This document shows, piece after piece, positions 51,773 through 60,990 of a stretch of DNA of 64,000 nt (position 1 is its first letter; every line of letters starts with the position of its first letter). The DNA lies in NCBI GenBank assembly GCA_016840855.1, contig JAEORO010000069.1, positions 1 through 64,000 of the forward strand. The letters run 5' to 3'. Source of the stretch: Candidatus Thorarchaeota archaeon (lineage in GTDB: Archaea; Asgardarchaeota; Thorarchaeia; Thorarchaeales; Thorarchaeaceae). The position numbers and the translations under genes are program-made. The notes below the pieces were generated by a model that did no database searches, was not told where the DNA came from, and worked only from the letters and a program-made list of their open reading frames with translations.

Positions 51773-52852
51773 CTACCAGCGTAATCGTGCAGCCATCCCG
51801 CCAAAAGCTTTCAGTTGTGCTCCAGATTCTGTTTGATTTGAAAAAACAAGAAGCTGAGACCCATAATTAGCTGTTTCTTCATAAAGTTCATCCATCTGAT
51901 CAGCAAGATCTTCGGAAACCATGATTGTATCTACACGGCCTTGACGGAGTGCATCCATGACTTCTTTCTTGCCATAGGTGACAGTATTGAGCCCTTTCAA
52001 GAGGTCACCCATAAAACCGTCCCAGGTCTGCCGCTCAGCATAGATTTCAGTTTCACGGAGCACACGAGATGCCTCTTTCATTGCTTGGAACAAACCAGTT
52101 TCATCAATTACACTCACCGGAATGATGGTTTCTGCAACCTTCTCTCGCAGACGATAGTCCAGGTCACCCTTTTCTAGGAACTCTTGACAACGGATTGTAT
52201 TACCACCCAAGACAATTGCATCAACGTTATCCAAGTTATCAAGAAGAAGTTCACCTAGCAAACGTCCAACATGCTTGAAGAACTCAAGCATCTTTTCTTC
52301 ACGAATTCGTAAGTAACGTTTTGCACTCTGTCCACCAGCTCTTGTTTTCCCGATGATATAGAAGTCCTCATCACGGACCAGCTCCATATGCTTTCCACGA
52401 AGATAACCTATCGTTACCTTTCCGCCTTCGATTAGTACTATAACAACCAAACTCTTTGGCTGCGTCATTGTCTCGAGTTCTTCAGTAACAAATTCACGGC
52501 CACAGAGATATACGAATTGCGAAATTGGTGAAGGGGGAACTATGATCTCACGTATCTCTTCGTTTGTTCCTCCTTCTTCCTTAATACCAAAAAAGAAGGC
52601 AATACCGTTTTCAGGTAGCTGTGTAATCTTGGTGAGTTCACTGAGAATAGCTGTAAGATTATCTGAAACGTTCTTTCGATTCGCTTTGCTTTTGATGTTC
52701 TCTGCACCTGCAAGTTCAGTTTTTACAAAGCTTATGACATCAGTCAGGTTCTTTGAGGGGGGGATGTAGATTGTGGTGAAAGAACTATGGCGTCCTTGGT
52801 AAGCTTTTAGCTGCTCTATTTTGCGCTTTAGCCTATATCGATTCAAGGACAC
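51773..52852 (-). CDS. prf1: Peptide chain release factor aRF1, short form
   Basis: Recognises stop codons and releases the peptide. 359 residues: NIKS (52-55) and YLCGREF (115-121, the YxCxxxF) for stop reading, and the GGQ loop AGGQSAKR (172-179). The C-terminal domain runs from GKKEVMDALRQGRVDTIMVSEDL straight to LFSNQTESGAQLKAFGGMAARLRW. Typical aRF1 is near 410-420 residues and carries a minidomain of about 45 residues, with Cys pairs, between those stretches. It is missing here. The catalytic parts are intact, so the gene looks functional. Confidence 0.9.
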   Translation of the reverse strand: MSLNRYRLKRKIEQLKAYQGRHSSFTTIYIPPSKNLTDVISFVKTELAGAENIKSKANRKNVSDNLTAILSELTKITQLPENGIAFFFGIKEEGGTNEEIREIIVPPSPISQFVYLCGREFVTEELETMTQPKSLVVIVLIEGGKVTIGYLRGKHMELVRDEDFYIIGKTRAGGQSAKRYLRIREEKMLEFFKHVGRLLGELLLDNLDNVDAIVLGGNTIRCQEFLEKGDLDYRLREKVAETIIPVSVIDETGLFQAMKEASRVLRETEIYAERQTWDGFMGDLLKGLNTVTYGKKEVMDALRQGRVDTIMVSEDLADQMDELYEETANYGSQLLVFSNQTESGAQLKAFGGMAARLRW

Positions 52853-53058
52853 TTTTTGTCACCTTCACACTGTATATCTTTGCTGATTATTAAAAATCAG
52901 AGGCAGGTCAAATCCGCCAACTGAGAACCTCAATTGAGCATATTTGAACATTACGACATAACGATTATTGTGCAGACGCTTGTGAAGACCATTCATAATT
53001 ACGGCGACAGATTAAAAAGGTGAGGGCATCGTTGAAACTTTCAACAGGTGAAGGACGG

Positions 53059-53091
53059 ATGGATAACCGCCAATTTACATCAAGCCCATAA
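53059..53091 (+). CDS. Possible ten-codon leader minigene ahead of pheST
   Basis: In the 324-base gap before pheS, ATG at 53059 opens a frame MDNRQFTSSP ending in TAA, with GGTGAAGGA just upstream. A TATA-like ATTAAAAAGG lies near 53006-53015, about 25 bases before the GTTGAAA/TTTCAAC repeat at about 53032-53046. A single Phe codon is weak support for an attenuator. The rest of the gap is AT-rich with no other gene. Confidence 0.2.
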   Translation: MDNRQFTSSP

Positions 53092-53176
53092 GGGATCATT
53101 TGTCATGCCATAATAGTGAAAATCTGGTGGGTCCATCATGCTTCAATCTGATTGTTTTAGGAGTTTTGATTAACAC

Positions 53177-54685
53177 ATGAGTGAACAGCTGACAGAAGGT
53201 GAGAGAATAGTACTAAGAGAACTATTGAATCTAGGCCAGCGTGTTTCATCGTCACAACTTGCCAGTAATCTCAAGCAAGGTGATGAGCGAGTAATTTCTA
53301 TCCTCAACTCATTAGCTAGTCGTAGTTTTGTGCAAATTCAAACTAGAGAGATTGTGTCATATTCGCTTACAGATGAAGGAATAAGCTATGCAGAGATTGG
53401 ACTTCCTGAAATCCGTCTTTTTAATGGAGTTAAAAAACTAGGAGGGAAGGCTACCTTTGATGAAGCTGTTGCTCAAGCAGAATTAGACTCAGAAACTACA
53501 AGAATCGCAATGAACTGGGCTCGGAAAAATGGATGGCTAGAAATATCGAAAGAGGACGATGTCACTATCCTCCAGTGTTCAGTTGACATTGCAGAATCAG
53601 ACATATCTGAGGTTCTTGATTTACTGTCATCAGGAAGAGAATTACTATCAAAAACACATGCTGAATCTTTGAAGATAGCCTTAGAGAGAAAACTAGTCTA
53701 TGAGATTATCACCAAGAGATTTGAAGCTGAGATTGTCCAAGCTAAAATTGGAGAGATTGAGCAATTAGTTGAAGGTGTCGTGAAAGGGATTGGAGATATT
53801 ACTCCAGAGCTTCTTGCAAGTGATGCATGGAAAACTGCAACTTTCAGACCATATAATGTTGACATACAACCAGCTTATCGTAACTACGGCAAAAAGCATC
53901 CGTATGCAGAGTTCAACGATTGGTTAAGAGAAATAATGATCGGATTAGGATTCACTGAATGGTTCGGACCATATGTGGAAACTGAATTCTGGGCTCATGA
54001 TACACTCTTCGTCCCTCAAGACCATGTTGCTAGGGAAGTCCAAGATCAATTCCGTGTTGTAGCCCCATACAGTCATGGGCAAATCAGCGATAAGAAATAC
54101 TACAATACTGTAAAGGAGGTTCACGAGAATGGTGGTCACACAGGATCAAAAGGATGGGATTGGCCATACCATGAAGAAATAGCAACACGCCTATGTCTAC
54201 GTCCACATACAACTCCTGTTTCTATGAGGTTTCTTTATGAACATCGTAAAGGTCCTCAGAAGATGTTCATAATTGATAGGAATTTCAGGTCTGAAACTCT
54301 TAGTGCAACACACGCACAGGAGTTCGATCAGTGTGAAGGAATAATTATGGACAAAGGATTGACATTGCGAGACCTGCTTGGATATCTTACCTCAATATGC
54401 AAAGGTGTTGGCATTGAGGAACTTAAATTCAAACCTGGTCAGTTCCCATTCACAGAGCCTAGTGTTGAAACCTTTGGAAAGCATGAGAAGCTTGGGTGGA
54501 TTGAACTTGGAGGTTCAGGGATTTTCAGACCTGAAGTCACTCAGCCTCTTGGAATTAAGGACACAGTTCTTGCGTGGGGAATTGGAAGTGGAAGGCTGTA
54601 CATGGCTTCAATGGGAATTAATGACATAAGGGACCTTTTCTCGCGAGATTTGACCTGGCTTAGGAGGAGCTACTTCATCAGGTAG
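53177..54685 (+). CDS. pheS: Phenylalanyl-tRNA synthetase alpha subunit
   Basis: 502 residues. An N-terminal winged-helix part (about 1-75) binds tRNA; the class-II core follows with motif 2 RLCLRPHTTPVSMRFLYEH and MFIIDRNFRSETLSATHAQEFDQCEG, and motif 3 LAWGIGSGRLYMASMGI near the end. The archaeal/eukaryotic form. Stop TAG at 54683-54685 is followed directly by the start of pheT. Confidence 0.93.
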   Translation: MSEQLTEGERIVLRELLNLGQRVSSSQLASNLKQGDERVISILNSLASRSFVQIQTREIVSYSLTDEGISYAEIGLPEIRLFNGVKKLGGKATFDEAVAQAELDSETTRIAMNWARKNGWLEISKEDDVTILQCSVDIAESDISEVLDLLSSGRELLSKTHAESLKIALERKLVYEIITKRFEAEIVQAKIGEIEQLVEGVVKGIGDITPELLASDAWKTATFRPYNVDIQPAYRNYGKKHPYAEFNDWLREIMIGLGFTEWFGPYVETEFWAHDTLFVPQDHVAREVQDQFRVVAPYSHGQISDKKYYNTVKEVHENGGHTGSKGWDWPYHEEIATRLCLRPHTTPVSMRFLYEHRKGPQKMFIIDRNFRSETLSATHAQEFDQCEGIIMDKGLTLRDLLGYLTSICKGVGIEELKFKPGQFPFTEPSVETFGKHEKLGWIELGGSGIFRPEVTQPLGIKDTVLAWGIGSGRLYMASMGINDIRDLFSRDLTWLRRSYFIR

Positions 54686-54694
54686 GTGATAAGA

Positions 54695-56365
54695 ATGATT
54701 ATAGAATGTCGAATCGATGATCTTCTTTCATTAATAGGAAAGAAACTCACCATGCAAGAGCTAGAAGATACGCTATTTCTGATAAAAGCTGAGGTTGAGA
54801 ATGTAGATGGAAACATCATTGAGATAGAAGTGAATCCAGACCGCCAAGATATGCTATCCACAGAAGGCATAGCTAGGTCAGTTAGGTCATTCTTGAGTAT
54901 TGAAACAGGATTGAAGACATATGCTGTGAAAAAATCAGGGAAACAAGTCATTGTCAAAACAGGACTTGCAAAAATCAGACCCTTCATTTGCTGCTCTATC
55001 ATTAAGGGTGTACCTTCTGATGATGAATTGATAAAGGAATACATGCACCTGCAAGATTCTCTAACATCAACACATGGAAGGAATAGAAGCAAAGCCAGCA
55101 TTGGTCTCTATGTATACGACGAACTTGAATTCCCAGTGATTTATGGATTGCGTGCTCCTGAGATGATCAAGTTCATACCATTAGGTTATGAGAAAGAGAT
55201 GGATGGTCCAACAATTCTGAATCAACATGAGAAAGGAGTTGAATTTGGGCCCATTATTCAGAAACATAAGAAATGGCCATTACTCTATGACTCTAAAAAT
55301 CAAATTTTGAGTCTCCCTCCAGTCATCAACAGCAACCACCTAGGACGAATAACCACAGAAACCAGGAATATATTCGTTGAAGTTACAGGGACACATTTGC
55401 CGACAGTACATCAAGCTCTGAACATCATCACCGCATCCCTTGAAGAAAGAGGGGGTAAAATTGAGTCTGTTACAGTCGTATATCCTGATGGCACTACTGA
55501 TGAAACTCCAGATTTTAAGCCGGATCGAATAAGGATCAACGTGGACGACGTTAATTCGCTTTTAGGTCTCGATTTATCAGAAAGTCAGATTGTCAGAGCA
55601 TTGGAAAGAATGGGTTATGGAGCAAAAACAACGAAAGCAAAACAAATTCAGGTGTTCATCCCCAAGTTCAGAATGGACATTCTTCATCCCGTCGATATAA
55701 TCGAAGACATAGCTATCGGATATGGATATGACCGATTGGAGCCCGCTATGCCCCAAACAATGACTATGGGAAAAATCAATCCGATAACTAGAATCAAAAA
55801 CAAGATTCGAGATTTATTGGTTGGACTTGGCTATCAAGAAGTCATGAACTACATCATGAGTTCTCCTGATTTACTGAATGAAAAAATGAATCGAAATCGG
55901 CCACTGGTAGAAACTGGTAATCCAAAGAGTCGCAACTACTCGGTCCTCAGGAACTCTCTTCTTCCAATTCTCCTTGATTTCATTTCACAGAATCAACATG
56001 CGGATTATCCACAGAAGATCTTCGAGGTTGGAGATGTGACAGTTCCGGATGAGTCAAAGGAAACCCGCGCAAACCAGGTTACGTCGATTTGCGGTGTGAC
56101 GACAGATGTAAAGGTAAACATCACTAGTCTAATGAGCGAGATAGGATTTCTTTTACGTAATCTTGGATTAGACAAACAATTCACGTTCGAATCAGAAAAG
56201 AGCACAGACTTCATTGAAGGTAGGTGCGCAAGCATTAAGATTAATGATGAACCATGGGGATCTTTTGGAGAGATTTCTCCCAGAATACTCTCTAACTTCG
56301 GAATTGGCTATCCAATCGTAGCTTTCGAGATTCACATTCCAAGAAATGCAGATTGGATTACGTAA
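54695..56365 (+). CDS. pheT: Phenylalanyl-tRNA synthetase beta subunit
   Basis: About 556 residues, the short archaeal/eukaryotic type without the bacterial tRNA-binding extension. IEIEVNPDRQDMLSTEGIARSVRSFL and the editing-site B3/B4 segment (SIGLYVYDELEFPVIYGL), the B5 part (PDRIRINVDDVNSLLGLDLSESQI) and the class-II-like domain (IGYGYDRLEPAMPQ) are present. ATG 54695 is preferred to GTG 54686, since GGTGA from the pheS stop lies five bases ahead. Confidence 0.92.
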   Translation: MIIECRIDDLLSLIGKKLTMQELEDTLFLIKAEVENVDGNIIEIEVNPDRQDMLSTEGIARSVRSFLSIETGLKTYAVKKSGKQVIVKTGLAKIRPFICCSIIKGVPSDDELIKEYMHLQDSLTSTHGRNRSKASIGLYVYDELEFPVIYGLRAPEMIKFIPLGYEKEMDGPTILNQHEKGVEFGPIIQKHKKWPLLYDSKNQILSLPPVINSNHLGRITTETRNIFVEVTGTHLPTVHQALNIITASLEERGGKIESVTVVYPDGTTDETPDFKPDRIRINVDDVNSLLGLDLSESQIVRALERMGYGAKTTKAKQIQVFIPKFRMDILHPVDIIEDIAIGYGYDRLEPAMPQTMTMGKINPITRIKNKIRDLLVGLGYQEVMNYIMSSPDLLNEKMNRNRPLVETGNPKSRNYSVLRNSLLPILLDFISQNQHADYPQKIFEVGDVTVPDESKETRANQVTSICGVTTDVKVNITSLMSEIGFLLRNLGLDKQFTFESEKSTDFIEGRCASIKINDEPWGSFGEISPRILSNFGIGYPIVAFEIHIPRNADWIT

Positions 56366-56469
56366 AGAGCTAAATTAAAACAAGTTTAATCTCCGCAGAA
56401 AAGATATAAAACAAGACTCGTGAAGAGTGAGAGTACGTCCGGAAAGCGATAACTCGGGGTTGCCAATGT

Positions 56470-57078
56470 ATGACGCAGAGAATTGATACTTCAGAAACCA
56501 TATCTGACACAGACACGTCCGATGGCTTTGAAGGGTACAAGTTTCGTGTGGTCCTACTAGGAGAGGCAGCCGTTGGGAAAACATCGCTTGTAAGGAGATA
56601 TACTGAGAACGTCTTTGATGAAGAGTATAAACAGACCATTGGAACTACATTCGCGACAAAAGACATTGATGTGACAGATAGCGAGGGCAGTATTCGTAAG
56701 GTTCGTTTGAACGTTTGGGATATGGGTGGTCAATCAACATACAGAGAACTTCGAAGGCAATTCATGAAAGGTGCGTCAGGTGCCATCATTGTATATGACG
56801 TTACACGTCCTGAAACATTCATGGCAATGAACAATTGGTTTGAATCGTTCAGAGAGGTTTGTCCTGCTTCGCCTGTTATCATTAGTGCTAACAAGATTGA
56901 CCTCGCCGATCAAAGGATGGTCCCTCAGGAACCTGGATTGATGCTTCGCGATTGGTTCCAAGCGGAGTATTTTGAAACTTCAGCAAAAACTGGCGACGAG
57001 GTAAACAATGTGTTTACTCGTATTGCAGAGGTTGTTCTGGGAAAGGCTCTATCAGAAGCTAAAGGTCCTTTGATGTAG
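56470..57078 (+). CDS. Ras/Rab-like small GTPase
   Basis: 202 residues with all G motifs: GEAAVGKTS (31-39), TIGTTF (G2), WDMGGQ (83-88; Gly-Gly in place of Ala-Gly before the catalytic Gln), NKID (141-144) and TSAKT (170-174). A 20-residue acidic Ser/Thr/Asp-rich tail precedes the fold. No C-terminal Cys, so no prenylation. This is the Asgard Ras-superfamily type. A TATA-like GATATAAAAC lies near 56403-56412. It is followed 27 bases later by a CBS protein. Confidence 0.9.
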   Translation: MTQRIDTSETISDTDTSDGFEGYKFRVVLLGEAAVGKTSLVRRYTENVFDEEYKQTIGTTFATKDIDVTDSEGSIRKVRLNVWDMGGQSTYRELRRQFMKGASGAIIVYDVTRPETFMAMNNWFESFREVCPASPVIISANKIDLADQRMVPQEPGLMLRDWFQAEYFETSAKTGDEVNNVFTRIAEVVLGKALSEAKGPLM

Positions 57079-57105
57079 ACCTATCCAGACGAGGTGAAGA
57101 GAAAT

Positions 57106-57516
57106 ATGAAAGTAAGGGACTTCATGACTTCATTAATCATCACAGCAGAAGTAGACACTCCTGTGACAGATGCAGTCAGATTGATGGCTGTTGAAGATGT
57201 TGGAAGTCTCTTGGTCACAAAAGCAGATGTTCTCGCAGGTATGGTCACTCTTCGTGAAGTCATTGGAGCACAACTTCTTTCCGAGGAATTATACCACACT
57301 CTTTGCTTGGAAGATATCATGACAACTCCAGTCGTCACCATCGGACCTGAAGCAGATATTGGGCAGGTAATCACCCTAATGAATCAAACTGGGAAACGAC
57401 ATATTCCAGTCATTGAAGGAAATGATATCATTGGTTTGGTGGCCACCACAGACATAATCAGAGTACTTGCTACTGTGAAGCTTATTGCTGATGGAGCCCC
57501 GATGCTTGAAGATTAA
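57106..57516 (+). CDS. CBS-pair protein
   Basis: About 136 residues with two CBS motifs in tandem: KVRDFMTSLIITAEVDTPVTDAVRLMAVEDVGSLLV and LEDIMTTPVVTIGPEADIGQVITLMNQTGKRHIPVIEG. CBS pairs bind adenine nucleotides and act as sensors. Start ATG 57106 follows GAGGTGA; the track's GTG 57094 sits within that site. It is 27 bases behind a small GTPase gene, so it may sense nucleotide state for that GTPase or be merely co-expressed. Convergent with the coiled-coil gene by four bases. Confidence 0.85.
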   Translation: MKVRDFMTSLIITAEVDTPVTDAVRLMAVEDVGSLLVTKADVLAGMVTLREVIGAQLLSEELYHTLCLEDIMTTPVVTIGPEADIGQVITLMNQTGKRHIPVIEGNDIIGLVATTDIIRVLATVKLIADGAPMLED

Positions 57517-58244
57517 GCAGGTTTGTATTTTGGAATCTCATCTTTGATTTCTTTCTTGAGCTTTATCACATCACGAGCTTGGAGTTCATGGCGTTTCTGA
57601 TATCCCCCCACAATTCCGGCCCATCTATCAATATGAACCATAATTGGGTCACTTGGCACAATCTTCAAAATTGCCGCTTTTGCCTCAGCCATGGCATCAA
57701 GAACATCCCCTGCAATACAACCCATTTTTAGAGATTTAACAATTGAATTCAAATGACCTGCAATTTGCATTGCGCGATCTGCAGGGAGAGCTGTTGGAGC
57801 AAAGGTAGCAACGGGTTCAGGTTCAGGCTCAGGGGTGACAACTGGAGCAGGTTCTGGAGTCGGCGTGGGCGTTGCTTTAGGAGGAGGAGTTGGTGCAGCT
57901 GGTTTTGGAGGAGCAGTTTCAGGCATCTTAGTCAACATTTCATCAATGAGAGCAATCATTTCATTCCTGAGTTTTTCCATTGATTGTTGAACAAATACTC
58001 GAATGGCTCCAACTTCCTGTACGACCATATTGGCAAGAGCCTCTTGATTATCAGGAGGTGATGCAGCTGAGGTCTGCTTACCTATTGCAGCAATAATCTC
58101 ATCCTTGGCAACTCGCACCTCAGATTTAATCTCAGTCACTGTACCAAGAATTGTAATCATGCGTTTTAGAGTTTCACCAAGTTGATTGATGCTCTCTTCA
58201 ATCTTCGTTAAACGACTTAGAAATTGCTCTGCCAAGATAGTCAC
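57513..58244 (-). CDS. Unrecognised coiled-coil protein with Pro-rich linker
   Basis: 243 residues in three parts: an N-terminal coiled coil (about 1-110), a linker of Pro, Ala, Thr and Glu with repeats like PAPTPPPKATPTPTPEPAPV (about 113-150), and a helical C-terminal domain (160-243) ending in charged KKEIKDEIPKYKPA. No membrane segment. It sits between two small-GTPase genes and is minus-strand, so it could be an effector or scaffold, but that is only inference from position. Confidence 0.55.
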   Translation of the reverse strand: MTILAEQFLSRLTKIEESINQLGETLKRMITILGTVTEIKSEVRVAKDEIIAAIGKQTSAASPPDNQEALANMVVQEVGAIRVFVQQSMEKLRNEMIALIDEMLTKMPETAPPKPAAPTPPPKATPTPTPEPAPVVTPEPEPEPVATFAPTALPADRAMQIAGHLNSIVKSLKMGCIAGDVLDAMAEAKAAILKIVPSDPIMVHIDRWAGIVGGYQKRHELQARDVIKLKKEIKDEIPKYKPA

Positions 58245-58431
58245 CTACAGTCCAAATTACATCCGCGTATGGAAAATGTCAAGTATAATCCTTACTGTGA
58301 TAGACCCATTTTTGTATTACTCATCATTCTTACAAATCGCAATGATAGCTCGACAATATACTCAGAACTATTATTAACCCAACAATGGCAGAAATAAATG
58401 GTAGTGAAAATTAGGACGTTGTGCCACCGTG

Positions 58432-59025
58432 ATGGAAGACGCTAGCCACATGCTCAAAATGGTCGCTCTAGGTAATGGAGCAGTAGGCAAGACTAGCTGT
58501 ATTAAGAGATATACGGAAGACAGCTTTAGCGAACGCTATATAGCTACTATTGGCACAACATTTGCTCTAAAAACAGTAAATACTGTATCACCAAGTGGCA
58601 GTACAATTACAGCACGAGTTGTCCTTTGGGATCTTGCAGGACAACCCACCTACAACGAGCTGAGAAGAAGGTATATGGCCGGCGCTTCAATGGCTATCAT
58701 AGTGTACGATGTGACTCGACCTCAGACTTTTTTGGACATTGGTGAGTGGTTCACCAAGTTTATCACTGTGTGTCCAAATGCTGTGGTCGCGGTTGTTGCT
58801 AACAAGATTGACCGCGAAGACAGATTGGTTCCTCCAGAAGCTGGAAAAATGGTCACGCAATGGTTGGATGTCTTGCACTATGAAACTTCAGCTAAGACGG
58901 GTGAAAACATCAACACCCTCTTTACTGATTTAGTTCAAAGGGCAGTGGCAAAGCAAGCTGAATTGGGTCAGCTTGATCAATTGTCTGGAACCCAACCACC
59001 AAAACCATTCAAGCTAGGCGTCTGA
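58432..59025 (+). CDS. Ras/Rab-like small GTPase
   Basis: About 197 residues: GNGAVGKTS, TIGTTF, WDLAGQ with standard Ala-Gly-Gln, NKID and TSAKT. Closely follows the GTPase at 56.5 kb (YTEDSFSERYIATIGTTFALK against YTENVFDEEYKQTIGTTFATK), so they are probably related copies. No C-terminal Cys; the tail is LGQLDQLSGTQPPKPFKLGV. ATG 58432 is preferred over GTG 58429. Followed 26 bases later by a membrane-protein gene. Confidence 0.9.
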   Translation: MEDASHMLKMVALGNGAVGKTSCIKRYTEDSFSERYIATIGTTFALKTVNTVSPSGSTITARVVLWDLAGQPTYNELRRRYMAGASMAIIVYDVTRPQTFLDIGEWFTKFITVCPNAVVAVVANKIDREDRLVPPEAGKMVTQWLDVLHYETSAKTGENINTLFTDLVQRAVAKQAELGQLDQLSGTQPPKPFKLGV

Positions 59026-59051
59026 GAGGACTACTAGGAAGGATTTGGATA

Positions 59052-59585
59052 GTGTCAAAACTTCAATATTTGAAAGGTGGAATTGGACATCTTTTTCTTC
59101 TCATGATAAATTTCTCCGTTTTGGTTGGAATTATTGAAAGTCTTCAGCTCTTCACACCGTTCTTACCAACTCTGAATGCATTGGTTTTAGGGTACATGCT
59201 GTGCCATACTTTCATTCTTCTGTCGATTCAACAAGGCATCCAAATTCTAGAGTTCATTCGATTGCGTATGCCCACCGTTCTCATCGCATATTACTTTCAG
59301 ATTAGCGATCAAGAAACCATAAAGGTGCCACTTTTTGATCCTACTAAAAGCAGGTTGGCTGTGTTTATTCTCCTTCTTGTAATAACTGGGGGACCAATCC
59401 TTTATCCAATTTTCGCGGTGTATGGATTCCTATTGGTGTGGGGACATTTCGCCATTATAGCTCTGGATCCCGCAAGGATCGTATGGTACTTTGGGATATT
59501 CATAAATTATGCTCCTCCATTATTACTCATTATTGCAGCAATAATTGTTGGTTCTATAGTAATGATAGAAATGAAACATGTGTAG
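59052..59585 (+). CDS. Unrecognised four-helix membrane protein
   Basis: 177 residues with four hydrophobic segments (about 14-33, 42-60, 100-123 and 146-171) and short loops. Starts with GTG 59052, 26 bases after the second GTPase, same strand. No family recognised. A membrane partner or co-transcribed gene for the GTPase is a possible reading of its position. Confidence 0.55.
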   Translation: MSKLQYLKGGIGHLFLLMINFSVLVGIIESLQLFTPFLPTLNALVLGYMLCHTFILLSIQQGIQILEFIRLRMPTVLIAYYFQISDQETIKVPLFDPTKSRLAVFILLLVITGGPILYPIFAVYGFLLVWGHFAIIALDPARIVWYFGIFINYAPPLLLIIAAIIVGSIVMIEMKHV

Positions 59586-59588
59586 TCG

Positions 59589-60884
59589 TCAGAAACGGAA
59601 TCTTGAATCTACAATTGTATCAGTTCTCCTTGGACCAACAGAAACCATAGCTACCTTTGATCCAGTTGATCTTTCTATAAAACCGATATAATTTTGTAAT
59701 TGACTAGGAAGGTTGTTAAAATCGCTATGTTCAGGAGAAGGTTCAATCTCTTCTGTCCAACCCGCCATCTCATCATAGATAGGAACAACCTCTGAAAGCA
59801 TTTCTGTGTAACTGGGAAATGTCGAAGTTTCAGTACCGTTTACATCATATGCTACGCAGACTTTTAGAGGATTAATGCCTGTTAGAACATCGACTTTGGT
59901 CAAAGCAAGGTGTGAGCACCCATTTATACGAATGGCATATCTTAGTGCAACTAAATCTAACCATCCACATCTTCGTGGACGACCAGTAACCGTTCCAAAC
60001 TCTTTCCCTCGGTTCTGCATTCTATGACCAATGTCATCTTTAAGTTCTGTAGGAAATGGTCCGGTTCCAACGCGTGTCATGTAAGCCTTGCAGACACCTA
60101 GTACAGCGTCAAGCCTTGAAAATGGTACTCCGGTCCCAACAGATGCAGCTGCAGAAACGCAATTTGAACTAGTAACAAAGGGATAAGTCCCATGGTCTAT
60201 GTCGAGGAGAGTTCCTTGAGCACCCTCAAAAAGAACGCGTTTGCCTGTATTGAATGCCGACTCCAAGTACTCTCCTGAATCACCTACATATGGTAGCAAC
60301 TTCTTAATGATAGACGAAAATGATTCCAATGAAGCTATGTATGGGTCATCAACTACTGTCCCATATATCTTCTCAATGATTGATTTTGCTGAAGACTCTA
60401 ACACTGACCACTGTTCACTATTACGTTGAGTAAAATCACTGAGCCTGACGCCTACTCTAGCCACTTTATCACAGTACGTAGGACCTATTCCTCTTTTTGT
60501 GGTTCCGAGTTTCATGTTTCCTTTGGCAGTCTCGTTAAGACCATCAATCTGAATGTGAAAAGGTGTAATCAGATGTGCGCGGTCACTGATCAACAGATCA
60601 ATCTCTATCTTAGCCTCTCGAAGAGCCTCAATTTCTTCTATAAGAACTGTAGGGTCAATAACAACACCATTACCAATCACCGTTCTCTTTCCACGTACTG
60701 CACCGGTAGGCATGATTCTGAATTTGTGAGTGTCGTTTGCAACTATTACCGTGTGCCCTGCGTTACTACCACCTTGAAATCTGACAACAATATCGAAGTT
60801 CTCGGATAAGACATCAACAATCTTACCTTTACCTTCATCACCCCATTGAAGACCTATGACGACCAAGCCCTGCGGAGATTTCAT
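59589..60884 (-). CDS. purA: Adenylosuccinate synthetase
   Basis: Links IMP and aspartate with GTP in AMP synthesis. About 431 residues from ATG 60884: the P-loop VVIGLQWGDEGKGKIVD, FQGGSNAGHTV, GTTKRGIGPTYCDKVARVGVR, EGAQGTLLDIDHGTYPFVTSSN and GRPRRCGWLDLVALR, ending VGPRRTDTI. The track's start at 61043 adds 53 residues overlapping the divergent gene and is rejected. Convergent with the membrane-protein gene. Confidence 0.92.
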   Translation of the reverse strand: MKSPQGLVVIGLQWGDEGKGKIVDVLSENFDIVVRFQGGSNAGHTVIVANDTHKFRIMPTGAVRGKRTVIGNGVVIDPTVLIEEIEALREAKIEIDLLISDRAHLITPFHIQIDGLNETAKGNMKLGTTKRGIGPTYCDKVARVGVRLSDFTQRNSEQWSVLESSAKSIIEKIYGTVVDDPYIASLESFSSIIKKLLPYVGDSGEYLESAFNTGKRVLFEGAQGTLLDIDHGTYPFVTSSNCVSAAASVGTGVPFSRLDAVLGVCKAYMTRVGTGPFPTELKDDIGHRMQNRGKEFGTVTGRPRRCGWLDLVALRYAIRINGCSHLALTKVDVLTGINPLKVCVAYDVNGTETSTFPSYTEMLSEVVPIYDEMAGWTEEIEPSPEHSDFNNLPSQLQNYIGFIERSTGSKVAMVSVGPRRTDTIVDSRFRF

Positions 60885-60990
60885 AATCCGGAGCGATATT
60901 CGGTTGTAGATAACCATTCTGCCTAATGTTGGATTTAGGTTGTCATGGTCTAATTTAAATTCCAGAGCGCCTTTTGATTGTCGATAGATA

